From contig NZ_NCKN01000005.1 in the NCBI RefSeq assembly GCF_002257455.1, forward strand, positions 1-38,204: 38,204 bases of DNA. The letters are read 5' to 3'. The position numbers and the translations under genes are program-made. This document shows positions 18,012-25,197 of the stretch, in pieces. The notes under the pieces were generated by a model. It saw nothing but the letters and a program-made list of their open reading frames with translations. It was not told the origin of the DNA and searched no databases. This DNA comes from Microbacterium sp. 13-71-7. Lineage in GTDB: Bacteria > Actinomycetota > Actinomycetes > Actinomycetales > Microbacteriaceae. Each line of letters starts with the position of its first letter. Position 1 is the stretch's first letter.

Positions 18012-18693
18012 GATCCGCAGAATCCGCCGTCCGGGAGTCCTCCTCGTGGACGGGGACCTCGAGTGCCCCGAGCTCGGACTGCGGCGCGAGGCGTCCTCCC
18101 CCGAAGCCGCGTCCTTCGGGCTGTGCAGCGACGAGCTGCACGTCACCCTGGGCGCGCGGTCATGGCGGATTCCGCCGTGGTTCACGACCGCGGCGAAGAC
18201 CCTGCCCGCCGGAGTCTGTGCGGCCGCGCTCGCGAGCCTGCGGCATTTCGGTGCCGGGATGGGCCTGTACCTCGGCGTCCTCGGCGGCGCTCTCCCGGTC
18301 GGCATCGCGACCGGGTACCTGGGGCTGGCGGCGGTGGCGATCATGGGCCTGGTGCTGCTCGGCTCGGTGCTGGTGCACGAGCTCGGGCACGTCCTCGCGT
18401 ACCGCCTGCTCTTCGGCCGGCGCGCGCCCGCGGTGCTCGTGGTCCGCGGGGCGTCCTGCCGGCTCGTGCGCCTGTCCGGCCCGCGAACCTCCGACGCTCT
18501 CGTCATCGCCGCGGGACCGCTCGCGCCCGTCGTCGCCGCCGTGCCGCTGTGGTTCCTGTTCCCGCACGCGCCGGCCCTGGTGATCCTCGCGACCCTCGTC
18601 GCGATCGGGCATGTCGTCGGACTGCTCATCCCCGTCGGCGACGGAGCGGCGCTGCGCGAACTCGCGCGCCACGACGCGGCGAACGCGGCGTGA
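17983..18693 (+). CDS. M50 family intramembrane zinc metalloprotease
   Basis: This is a 236-residue protein with about five transmembrane segments. The zinc motif HELGH (132-136) lies inside a hydrophobic helix (GLVLLGSVLVHELGHVLAYRLLF), as in site-2 proteases. A second motif, LIPVGDGAALRE, supplies Asp220 as the likely third zinc ligand. Residues 1-67 form a basic, soluble N-terminal region (HRIRRIRRPG, then LVDGDLECPELGLRRE), which might bind a substrate peptide. M50 enzymes cut transmembrane helices. YydH and the daptide protease are peptide-processing relatives in bacterial peptide clusters. The obvious substrate is the 86-residue protein four genes upstream. The ATG at 17983 overlaps the permease; a GTG at 18004 is an alternative start. 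Confidence 0.88.
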   Translation: MRPASPIVHRIRRIRRPGVLLVDGDLECPELGLRREASSPEAASFGLCSDELHVTLGARSWRIPPWFTTAAKTLPAGVCAAALASLRHFGAGMGLYLGVLGGALPVGIATGYLGLAAVAIMGLVLLGSVLVHELGHVLAYRLLFGRRAPAVLVVRGASCRLVRLSGPRTSDALVIAAGPLAPVVAAVPLWFLFPHAPALVILATLVAIGHVVGLLIPVGDGAALRELARHDAANAA

Positions 18694-18697
18694 GCCC

Positions 18698-18740
18698 GGC
18701 CCGGTCGACCGGGCCCCCGTTGTCCCCCGAAGAGGGGACA
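18698..18740 (+). terminator. Tandem hairpins after the M50 gene
   Basis: The perfect palindrome GGCCCGGTCGACCGGGCC (18698-18715) is followed by a second stem, TGTCCCC (18721-18727) with GGGGACA (18734-18740). They begin 4 bp after the M50 stop codon and precede a new promoter, so they probably end the operon. Confidence 0.6.
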
Positions 18741-18771
18741 GGGGAGCCGCAACATATCGGACGGCACACGC

Positions 18772-18777
18772 TACATT
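18772..18777 (+). promoter_or_regulatory. Possible -10 box of the LuxR-type regulator gene
   Basis: TACATT lies 16 bp before the GTG at 18794 and directly after the tandem hairpins, with GAGGGGG between it and the start codon. No clear -35 hexamer is visible. This suggests that the regulator is transcribed separately from the protease operon. Confidence 0.4.
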
Positions 18778-18793
18778 GATCGAGGGGGTATTA

Positions 18794-19549
18794 GTGACCG
18801 GTGTCCAGAAAGTAGAGGAACCCGTCGCGGGGGCGCGCGCGGAGGGGCCGACAGCGATGCCTCAGGTGACGATCGTGTCGGCGGACACCCTGCTCGCCGC
18901 GGCGCTCTCGACCCTCCTCTGCGAGAAGGGGGTGCTCGACGTCTCGGCGGCGAAGTCGTTCGAGGAGATACCGGAGCGGATCCCGGATCGGCCGTCCGCG
19001 GTCGTCTACGACCTCTCCGGCGCAGGGCAGCTCGATCCCGGCCCGATCGCGGCGTTCACGACGGGAGAGCGGGGGACCCCGGTCGTCGTGCTCACGACGA
19101 GCGAGAGGTTCGAGGTCGTACCCGCCCTGCTCGAGGCAGGCGTCCGAGGGATCGTCGGGCGCGACGCCGACGCCGAGGAGTTCGTCACGGCCGTCACCGA
19201 GGTCGCGGGCGGACGCGTCTTCCTCTCCCGAGGGATGATGGATCTGCTCGTCGCCCACGTCGCCCGCTGTCCGGCCGACCGGGCTGCCGCGCACCTCAAG
19301 GACACGGAGTCGCTCGCTCCGCGCGAGCGTGACATCGTGCTGCTCCTGAGCAAGGGGATGACCAACCGCGAGATCGCGGCCGCGCTGCACGTCTCCGAGG
19401 GCACGGTGAAGACCCACCTCGGCAGGGTCATGGTCAAGTGGAGCGTCCGCGACCGGCTCCAGGTGGTGCTGCGCGCGATCGGCCGGCTGCACGTCACGAC
19501 CCCGGAGCTCGGCGACGCCGGTGCCGGCACATCCGAGACCCTTCGGTGA
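18794..19549 (+). CDS. Atypical LuxR/NarL-type response regulator
   Basis: This is a 251-residue protein with an N-terminal receiver-like domain (about 23-150) and a C-terminal LuxR helix-turn-helix (about 175-235, LAPRERDIVLLLSKGMTNREIAAALHVSEGTVKTHLGRVM). The receiver keeps an Asp at the phosphorylation position (VVYDLSG, Asp73), but the acidic pair that binds Mg2+ is Ser29-Ala30 and the conserved Lys is Arg123. Phosphorylation is thus doubtful and a pseudo-receiver sensing a ligand is possible. No histidine kinase is adjacent. I chose the GTG at 18794 because GAGGGGG lies 6 nt upstream; an ATG at 18857 with GGAGGGG is an alternative (230 aa). By position it should regulate the peptide/ABC/M50 operon. 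Confidence 0.85.
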   Translation: MTGVQKVEEPVAGARAEGPTAMPQVTIVSADTLLAAALSTLLCEKGVLDVSAAKSFEEIPERIPDRPSAVVYDLSGAGQLDPGPIAAFTTGERGTPVVVLTTSERFEVVPALLEAGVRGIVGRDADAEEFVTAVTEVAGGRVFLSRGMMDLLVAHVARCPADRAAAHLKDTESLAPRERDIVLLLSKGMTNREIAAALHVSEGTVKTHLGRVMVKWSVRDRLQVVLRAIGRLHVTTPELGDAGAGTSETLR

Positions 19550-19564
19550 GCCGCGGTCTCCCGC

Positions 19565-20728
19565 TCAGGGGTAGCGGGTCAGCGCCTTGGTGAAGTCGTC
19601 GACCTTCTTCTCGCTCAGCATGTAGCGCCCGACGACCGTGAGGCGCAGTCCCTCGAGAGGTTCGCCGGTGCGCTGCGCGGTCTGCTCCCGCGAGGCGCGG
19701 TACTCGCCCGTCGTGTCGTTCGCGAGGTCGGTGATGTCGGCGTAGAACCAGCCCGGATCCGGCTGGTCGTCTCCGAACCACTCCCAGTCCACCTGGGAAT
19801 CGGGGGTGGCGCCGCCGTACATCTTCGAGAGCATCGCCGGATCCACGCCGCTGCTCGGGTCGTTGAACGCGACCATGCTCCGCCAGCCGTGCTGCGCGAT
19901 GACCGACTCGACGGTCTGCATGACCTCGAGCTTGTGCGCATAGCCGGTCACCGGCGTCGTCGTCGCCCAGGTGTCGGAGGTGAACCGCACCAGCATCGAC
20001 TCGCCGCCGTAGCCGTTGCGCTCCGGACGCTCCTGCGCGTCGGCGGACTTCACCCACTGCAGGCCGTAGGCCGCCGTCAGCCGCGCGCGCACGTCCGCCA
20101 TGGTCTCGTCGGCCAGCAGCCGCAGCTGCTCGAGCGATTGCTGGTGCAGGTACCGGTTCGGATCCTGGTCCTTGATGCCGGGGTAGGACTCCCAGAGCTT
20201 CTGCTTGTCGGTCTTGTGCCCGTCGTAGGACCCGGTCGCGGCGACCCGGATCGCGCTCAGCGCGCCCATCGTCCCGACATTCAGGACGAGGGCGATCGTG
20301 AGGGCGACGGCGCCCAGCACCCGCCCGGCCTTCGTCGCCAGCGCGGCGATCACGAGGCCCAGCACCACGAGCTGCAGCACCAGCATGGTCGCGCCGAAGA
20401 ACGCGTCGGCGGCTCCGATCGAGAGCAGGATCACCATGAGCACGGCGAACGCGATCGCGGCGCACAGGGCGATCCAGCCGAGCGGGCTCTTCCTCGCTTG
20501 CAGCGGGGTGTGCCGGCCCGGCCCGCGCGTGTCATCCCGATCGCCCTCGGCCTGTTCCTGAGCCGGGCGAGGGGTGCTCGGCGATCCCGACGGGGTGACC
20601 GAGGGAGCGAGCGGCACCGCGGGGCCGAGCAGGGCGCGGCGGGCGCCCCGGTAGCCGCCGGGCGGCGGCACGGGCGGGGCGCCGGCGGAATCCGAGACGT
20701 ATCGGGGCGGGTCGTTGCGCTCTACCAT
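19565..20728 (-). CDS. Membrane protein, last gene of the MoxR/VWA operon
   Basis: This is a 387-residue protein. A Pro/Gly-rich cytoplasmic N-terminus (about 1-80) is followed by three hydrophobic segments (about 85-110, 113-132 and 140-160). A soluble C-terminal domain of about 220 residues follows, rich in charged residues (GYGGESMLVRFTSDTWATTTPVTG, VDWEWFGDDQPDPGWFYADITD). I do not recognise the C-terminal domain. The start ATG overlaps the stop of the TPR gene by 7 bp. Its constant linkage to the operon suggests a structural or regulatory role beside the VWA proteins. It is convergent with the LuxR-type gene. Confidence 0.78.
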   Translation of the reverse strand: MVERNDPPRYVSDSAGAPPVPPPGGYRGARRALLGPAVPLAPSVTPSGSPSTPRPAQEQAEGDRDDTRGPGRHTPLQARKSPLGWIALCAAIAFAVLMVILLSIGAADAFFGATMLVLQLVVLGLVIAALATKAGRVLGAVALTIALVLNVGTMGALSAIRVAATGSYDGHKTDKQKLWESYPGIKDQDPNRYLHQQSLEQLRLLADETMADVRARLTAAYGLQWVKSADAQERPERNGYGGESMLVRFTSDTWATTTPVTGYAHKLEVMQTVESVIAQHGWRSMVAFNDPSSGVDPAMLSKMYGGATPDSQVDWEWFGDDQPDPGWFYADITDLANDTTGEYRASREQTAQRTGEPLEGLRLTVVGRYMLSEKKVDDFTKALTRYP

Positions 20729-21555
20729 GGCTTGTCCGTCCCGCTGCTGCCGCCGTCGCCCTGATCGCTCTTCTGGTTCTGCTGGCGGTCCTGCTCTCCC
20801 TGCTGCAGCTTCTGCTGCAGCTCGTCGAGCTTGCCCTGGTCGGGTGCCGGCTGCGGGTTCTGCGGATCCTGCTGCTGCGGATCGGGGTTCTGCTGCTGCT
20901 GTTGCTGATCCTGCTGCTTCTGCTGCAGCCGGTCCTGCTGGTCCTTGTTCGACTGGCTCATGTCGCGCTGCGGATCCGGCGACTGCGCCTGAGCCTGAGC
21001 GCTGTCGCACTCCTTCGGCCGGTCCGCGTTCACCTGCAGCGCCTGCGCGTAGAACTCGAGCGCGGAGGCGTGCTGCTGGGCGTCGGCGGCCGCATCGCCC
21101 TCCCGCTCGAGCACCAGGGCGAGGTTGAATCGCACGGCGCAGACCTCGAGCCCGTGCGCGAGCTTCAGCGACTCCTCGAACTTCTTCTGCCCGGCCGCGA
21201 GCTTGCCGGACTCGGCGAGGCCCACGCCCTGGTCGAACGGGGCCTTGTACGGCTCGAACCAGTTCGCCGGATCCAGGCCCTGGGCAGCGCTCACGGATCC
21301 GGTGTAGTCGCCCGCGACGTACGAGACGATCGACTGGTAGGCGAAGGCGTACAGGCTCACGATCTTGCCGACGAACAGGGCGGCGACGAGCAGCAGCGGC
21401 AGCGAACCCCACGCGATCCACCGGCGCACCACACGGCGGCGCCGGTTCGCGGCGAGCAGCGCGTGCGCGGCGGTCTCCCGGAGAGCCGCGTCCGACGTCG
21501 CCTCGTCGACGGACTCGGGGGTCGGCCCGACGGGGGCGGGTGCCGAGACGCTCAT
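20722..21555 (-). CDS. TPR-like protein with Gln-rich tail (BatC-like)
   Basis: This is a 277-residue protein with one transmembrane helix (about 45-70) after an Arg-rich cytoplasmic segment, then a TPR-like region (about 100-180; FDQGVGLAESGKLAAGQKKFEESLKLA, VCAVRFNLALVLEREGDAAA, ALEFYAQALQVNADRPKEC). The last 90 residues are very rich in Gln, Asp and Pro (QQKQQDQQQQQQNPDPQQ). It matches the position and layout of BatC/BatE-type TPR proteins in Bat (aerotolerance) loci, where a TPR protein scaffolds VWA partners. Its start overlaps the end of the upstream VWA gene by 4 bp. Confidence 0.82.
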   Translation of the reverse strand: MSVSAPAPVGPTPESVDEATSDAALRETAAHALLAANRRRRVVRRWIAWGSLPLLLVAALFVGKIVSLYAFAYQSIVSYVAGDYTGSVSAAQGLDPANWFEPYKAPFDQGVGLAESGKLAAGQKKFEESLKLAHGLEVCAVRFNLALVLEREGDAAADAQQHASALEFYAQALQVNADRPKECDSAQAQAQSPDPQRDMSQSNKDQQDRLQQKQQDQQQQQQNPDPQQQDPQNPQPAPDQGKLDELQQKLQQGEQDRQQNQKSDQGDGGSSGTDKPW

Positions 21556-22631
21556 GCATCACCTCCCGGCGGGGCCGGGCGCACCGAGAGACCGCGCATC
21601 CGCACGATCAGCATGGTCGCGCGGGCGATCTCGACGCACAGCAGCGCGACGATGACGAGCGCCACGATCCAGCTCAGATCCGTCGGCTGCGTGAGCGGGT
21701 CGTCCTCGCGGTACGCCGTGGTCGACTTCGGTGCGGGCGGCAGTGCGATCTTCGCGTCGGCGGCGCGGTGCTCGTAGCTCACGCCGAGCTCGGCCGCGAT
21801 CCGCTGCAGGTTCTTCTCGTCGATGCGGCTGAGGGCATCGGATCCCTGGTACTGGATGTACTCCCCGGCGCCCGCAGAACCGGTCCCTGAGCCTGTCGAA
21901 GGGCCGACCGCGCCGGTCGTCTCGCGCATCGGTCCGCCCTCGGCGGTGCCGTAGCCGAGCACCTCCCCGCCCGAGAGCAGCTTCTTCGCGCTGTCGAACG
22001 GCTCCGGCGCGGTGGAGACCGTCTGCTCGCCGTCGCCCAGGTAGAACACCATCCGCGCCCGGTCCGGCGAGGACTTCTGCGCGTTCTGCAGGGTCTGCGT
22101 GAGCAGCGTGTTCGCGATGCCGATCGAACTGCCCTTGGACTGCCGGGTCACCTCGGGCTGCAGCACCTCGACGGCCGAGATCAGCGCACCCGTGTCGGTG
22201 GTGAGCGGGAGCCGCAGCACCGCGTTCGCGTCGAACGTGAGGAGCGCGAACCGCGCCCCCGGGTACGCCTCGGCGATGCGGCGGACGTCCTCGCGGACGC
22301 CGGCCATGCGCTGATCCGCGGCCCCGCCCTTGGCCGAGCCGCCCCGATCCCAGTCCTCGGCGACCATGCTCGCGGTGGTGTCGATCGCGATCACCACGTC
22401 GGTGGCGGAGGCGAGGGTGCGCACGTGCCCTCCCGGCACGCCGGGGCGCAGCAGCAGCACACCGCAGGCGAGCACGAGCACGATGCGCAACGCCCAGATC
22501 ACGGGACCCGCGCCGGTCCCTGCGGACCGGCCGCGGCGCACGGCGCCCACGAGCATCCACACCGCGGCGCCCAGCACGGGCAGCACGAGCAGGATCACCA
22601 GGAACGGTGCGAGGACGGGCTGGAGGATCAC
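21552..22631 (-). CDS. VWA domain membrane protein (BatB-like)
   Basis: This is a 359-residue protein. Two N-terminal transmembrane helices (about 8-30 and 46-62) are followed by a von Willebrand factor A domain with the MIDAS-like motif DTTAS (84-88) and the strands ARFALLTFDANAV and ARMVFYLGDGEQT. A C-terminal transmembrane helix lies at about 320-342. The first MIDAS Ser is Thr here. A copy of a palindromic REP element encodes residues about 243-250 (PSTGSGTG) in a loop. The GTG start forms a GTGA overlap with the upstream VWA gene. Bat VWA proteins are linked to envelope stress and aerotolerance in other bacteria; the function in actinobacteria is not known. Confidence 0.88.
   Translation of the reverse strand: MILQPVLAPFLVILLVLPVLGAAVWMLVGAVRRGRSAGTGAGPVIWALRIVLVLACGVLLLRPGVPGGHVRTLASATDVVIAIDTTASMVAEDWDRGGSAKGGAADQRMAGVREDVRRIAEAYPGARFALLTFDANAVLRLPLTTDTGALISAVEVLQPEVTRQSKGSSIGIANTLLTQTLQNAQKSSPDRARMVFYLGDGEQTVSTAPEPFDSAKKLLSGGEVLGYGTAEGGPMRETTGAVGPSTGSGTGSAGAGEYIQYQGSDALSRIDEKNLQRIAAELGVSYEHRAADAKIALPPAPKSTTAYREDDPLTQPTDLSWIVALVIVALLCVEIARATMLIVRMRGLSVRPAPPGGDA
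21882..21905. repeat. REP-like palindrome inside the VWA CDS
   Basis: The core CCCTGAGCCTGTCGAAGGG is flanked by GGT and CC. I recognise this sequence as an interspersed palindromic repeat that is common in actinobacterial, especially Microbacteriaceae, genomes. Here it is in frame within a coding sequence and adds a Gly/Ser/Thr loop. Confidence 0.7.
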
Positions 22632-23614
22632 AGGCGCACCCTCCACAGCAGTACCACGAAGCCGAGTGCGATGACGATGAGCGCCGCGATCCACAGCTGC
22701 GGCACGTCGGTCCAGATCACGGTGGCCTGCCCCTTGAGCTGGGTCGCCTCCTGCTTCTGCACCTGGGTGATGATGTCGCCGACCGTCGTGGTCTCCCGCA
22801 GCGCGTAGGCCTTGCCGCCCGTCGCGGAGGCCGCATCGGCGAGGGTCTTGCTGGCGGGCTGGTCGATGCCGTCGACCGGGTTGATCGTGTAGAGCCGGAT
22901 CTTCTTCGAGGCCGCGTAGTCGGCGGCTTCCTGCAGCGTGACGATCGGGGATCCGTTCAGCTCGTTGTCGGTCGCGAGGATGATCGAGCGGGCGCGCTGC
23001 TGATCGGCGTGGTCGAAGCGCAGGGCGCAGGACGCGAGACCGTCTCCGATCAGCGAGGCGCCGACCCCGTTCATCGTGCCGACCCACTGCTCCGGGATGT
23101 CGGTGGAGTAGTCGAGGCCCTTCATGAGGCTGCGCAGGTGCTCCTGGACGAAGGCGTAGTCGTCGGTCAGGGGGAAGACCTGCACGGCGGAGCTGTTGAA
23201 GATCGTGAGCCCGATGCGCTCGCCCTTGAAGCCGTCGGCCAGCTTGTCGAAGATCGAGACGATCTCCTTGTCGACGTCGGTCATGGATCCGGAGACGTCC
23301 AGGCACAGCATGATGTCGCGGTTCGTGGACACGGGCTGGATCGTCTTCTGCGCGATCGGACGCGCCGCCACCACGCCGCCCAGCACGGCCGCCAGCACGC
23401 CGAGGGCGACGATGCCCGCGAGCGCCGCCTGGCGCCGGCGCACCGCGCGCTGGAAGGCCGGGAGCGAGCGGATCCGCTCTGCGCGGGCGATCGGCGCGCC
23501 GCTCGTGGCGGATCCGGAGCCCCGGCGGCGCAGCCCGAGCAGCACTCCGAGCGCGATCGCGAGGAGCAGGGCGCCGACGACGGCGAGCAGGATCCAGATG
23601 CCGGCTAGTACCAC
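22628..23614 (-). CDS. VWA domain membrane protein (BatA-like)
   Basis: This is a 328-residue protein with N-terminal transmembrane helices (about 4-27 and 65-85), a VWA domain carrying the complete MIDAS motif DVSGS (106-110), and a C-terminal helix (about 305-325). IGLTIFNSSAVQVFPLTDD, IILATDNELNG and RLYTINPVDGIDQPAS are typical BatA-like strands. The metal-ion site suggests a divalent-cation-dependent protein interaction, perhaps remodelled by the MoxR ATPase of the same operon. The GTG start at 23614 overlaps the upstream small membrane protein gene by 10 bp. Confidence 0.9.
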   Translation of the reverse strand: MVLAGIWILLAVVGALLLAIALGVLLGLRRRGSGSATSGAPIARAERIRSLPAFQRAVRRRQAALAGIVALGVLAAVLGGVVAARPIAQKTIQPVSTNRDIMLCLDVSGSMTDVDKEIVSIFDKLADGFKGERIGLTIFNSSAVQVFPLTDDYAFVQEHLRSLMKGLDYSTDIPEQWVGTMNGVGASLIGDGLASCALRFDHADQQRARSIILATDNELNGSPIVTLQEAADYAASKKIRLYTINPVDGIDQPASKTLADAASATGGKAYALRETTTVGDIITQVQKQEATQLKGQATVIWTDVPQLWIAALIVIALGFVVLLWRVRL

Positions 23615-24096
23615 GTCGTCACCACCGTCCTGGCGGCGTCGGCGCCGACGAGCGGGTCGACCGGCGCGGTGCGCCGGAAGATGCTCGGGTAATAATTGCG
23701 GCCGATCGCGTCGATGAGCGAGGGATGCACGCCCATCCGCACGAGGTCGTCGAGCGCGAGCACCGGCGCCTCGATGCCGCTGTACTCGTTCACGAAGCCG
23801 CGCACCACACGGCTGAGCTCGAGGTTGGCGCGGCGGGCGTCGGCGACCCCTGCGCGGTAGTCGGCCTCGATCTGCGCGATCGCGCCGAGGTACTCCTCGC
23901 GCAGCACGGTCGCGACGTCGGTGGTCGGGCCCGGCACCGGGGGTGCGGCGGCGGCGCCCGCGATCGTCCGGCGCGGGCGGGTCAGCACGACGACGAGCCA
24001 GGCGAGTCCGGCGATCAGGACGAGCACGCCGATCGCGAGGAGGATCCAGCCCCAGCCGTACTGGGCGGGAGGATACAGCTCATCCGCGCCGGACAT
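23605..24096 (-). CDS. Small membrane protein of the MoxR operon
   Basis: This is a 163-residue protein with one transmembrane helix (about 15-40) and a mainly helical, charged soluble region (DVATVLREEYLGAIAQIEADYRAGVADARRANLELSRVVRGFVNEYSG). It occupies the place of the DUF4381-like protein in Bat-type operons, though I cannot confirm that family from the sequence. The ATG at 24096 has GAGG about 5 nt upstream; an ATG at 24108 is an alternative. It overlaps the DUF58 gene by 17 bp and the BatA-like gene by 10 bp. Confidence 0.8.
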   Translation of the reverse strand: MSGADELYPPAQYGWGWILLAIGVLVLIAGLAWLVVVLTRPRRTIAGAAAAPPVPGPTTDVATVLREEYLGAIAQIEADYRAGVADARRANLELSRVVRGFVNEYSGIEAPVLALDDLVRMGVHPSLIDAIGRNYYPSIFRRTAPVDPLVGADAARTVVTTWY

Positions 24097-24982
24097 GCGA
24101 CCTCGCATCCAGCATCCGAAGGAGCGCGCCGACCGCCTCGTCCTGCTCCGCGAGGGGGGTGTGCGTGATCTCGAGTCGGCGCAGAAGCGCCTCGGTGTGC
24201 GCGATGTCCGCCGCGTCGGCCGCGTGCAGCTCGGCGGCGAGGTCGGGGTCGCCCTGCAGGAACTCGGGGATCGCCCAGCGCGTGGCGACGTCCCGGCGGG
24301 CTTTCGCCGCGGCGGCTGCCGGGCGGGACTCCAGCACCGGCTCGGCGTCGCGCAGCGTGATCCACAGCACGTCGTGCTGCACGCGCAGCCGCCGCAGCAG
24401 CCGCTCCGTCTCGTCGGTGACAGGGGCGTCGTCGGTGACCACGACGACGATCATGCGCCGGGCGATCGTGCGCGCGATGTACGACAGCAGCGCGTCGCGG
24501 TCGCTCGGGGCGGAGGCGGCGTCGACCGCGCGGTCGATCTGGCGCAGGGTGTGCTCCAGCGCGGCCTCGCTGCGGCCGATCTCGCGCCGGCGGACTCCGG
24601 AGGAATCTCCGCTGACCAGGCAGAAGTCGTCGCCGTGCCGCAGCGCGAGCAGGCCCAGCACGCCGACCGCGAGGATCGCCAGATCCTTCTTCGGCCTCTC
24701 GTCGTGCGCGAGCGCGGTCATCGCGAGACCGGTGTCGACCGCGAACAGCACCGTGTGCATGCGTGTGGCGAGCGACCGTCGCACCACGGGGGATCCGAGC
24801 CGGGCCGTCGCCTTCCAGTCGATGTCGCGGATCTGGTCGCCGTACTCGTAGGCGCGCAGGTCGTCGAAGTCGAGGCTGTGCCCGCGCAGCAGCGACGCGT
24901 ACGCGCCGTCGAGCGCGTGCGTCGACTTGCGCGTCGAGTCGATGAAGAGCTTGCCCTTCACCGGCGTCAGCAGGCTGGCCAT
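24080..24982 (-). CDS. DUF58 domain protein
   Basis: This is a 300-residue cytoplasmic protein. It has the DUF58 signature YEYGDQIRDIDWKATAR (about 45-61), preceded by LRGHSLDFDDLR, and a VWA-like fold in the rest (TVLFAVDTGLAM, DDFCLVSGDSSG). DUF58 proteins pair with MoxR ATPases, and their exact task is not established. The gene is second in the operon, separated from the MoxR gene by a 215-bp gap that contains two REP-like elements. It overlaps the following gene. Confidence 0.9.
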   Translation of the reverse strand: MASLLTPVKGKLFIDSTRKSTHALDGAYASLLRGHSLDFDDLRAYEYGDQIRDIDWKATARLGSPVVRRSLATRMHTVLFAVDTGLAMTALAHDERPKKDLAILAVGVLGLLALRHGDDFCLVSGDSSGVRRREIGRSEAALEHTLRQIDRAVDAASAPSDRDALLSYIARTIARRMIVVVVTDDAPVTDETERLLRRLRVQHDVLWITLRDAEPVLESRPAAAAAKARRDVATRWAIPEFLQGDPDLAAELHAADAADIAHTEALLRRLEITHTPLAEQDEAVGALLRMLDARSHVRRG

Positions 24983-25041
24983 GGCGGGATCCTCGGTTCC
25001 TTCGGCTTCTCGGCTTGTTCGGCGGGGTCAGCGCCCGGTGG

Positions 25042-25091
25042 GAGATGGAAAACGTCGCTCCGAGATGCTCGGGAGGAGCGAAATCCATCTC
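25042..25091. repeat. REP-like palindrome family B, copy 1
   Basis: This 50-bp element has GAGATGG at the left end, CCATCTC at the right end, and an inner CGCTCC/GGAGCG stem. Its left 18 bp (GAGATGGAAAACGTCGCT) recur exactly in the second copy at 25115. It lies in the gap between the MoxR and DUF58 genes. Confidence 0.8.
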
Positions 25092-25114
25092 TTGGTCGCA
25101 CGGTCGGCGTCGTC

Positions 25115-25164
25115 GAGATGGAAAACGTCGCTGCCGAGGGCCTCGGAGATGCGAAAACCATCTC
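25115..25164. repeat. REP-like palindrome family B, copy 2
   Basis: This second 50-bp element has the same terminal arms (GAGATGG at 25115-25121, CCATCTC at 25158-25164) and an inner CCGAG/CTCGG stem. It is 23 bp from copy 1, so the two form a BIME-like pair. Nothing else is recognisable in the 24983-25197 gap. Confidence 0.8.
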
Positions 25165-25197
25165 CGACACGGGCGCCGCGGACGAACGGATCCATCA

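Noticed and set aside
15146..18693. Daptide cluster
   Set aside because: The M50 protease and ABC genes fit, but the aminotransferase, alcohol dehydrogenase, methyltransferase and recognition protein are missing, and the peptide tail does not resemble daptide precursors.
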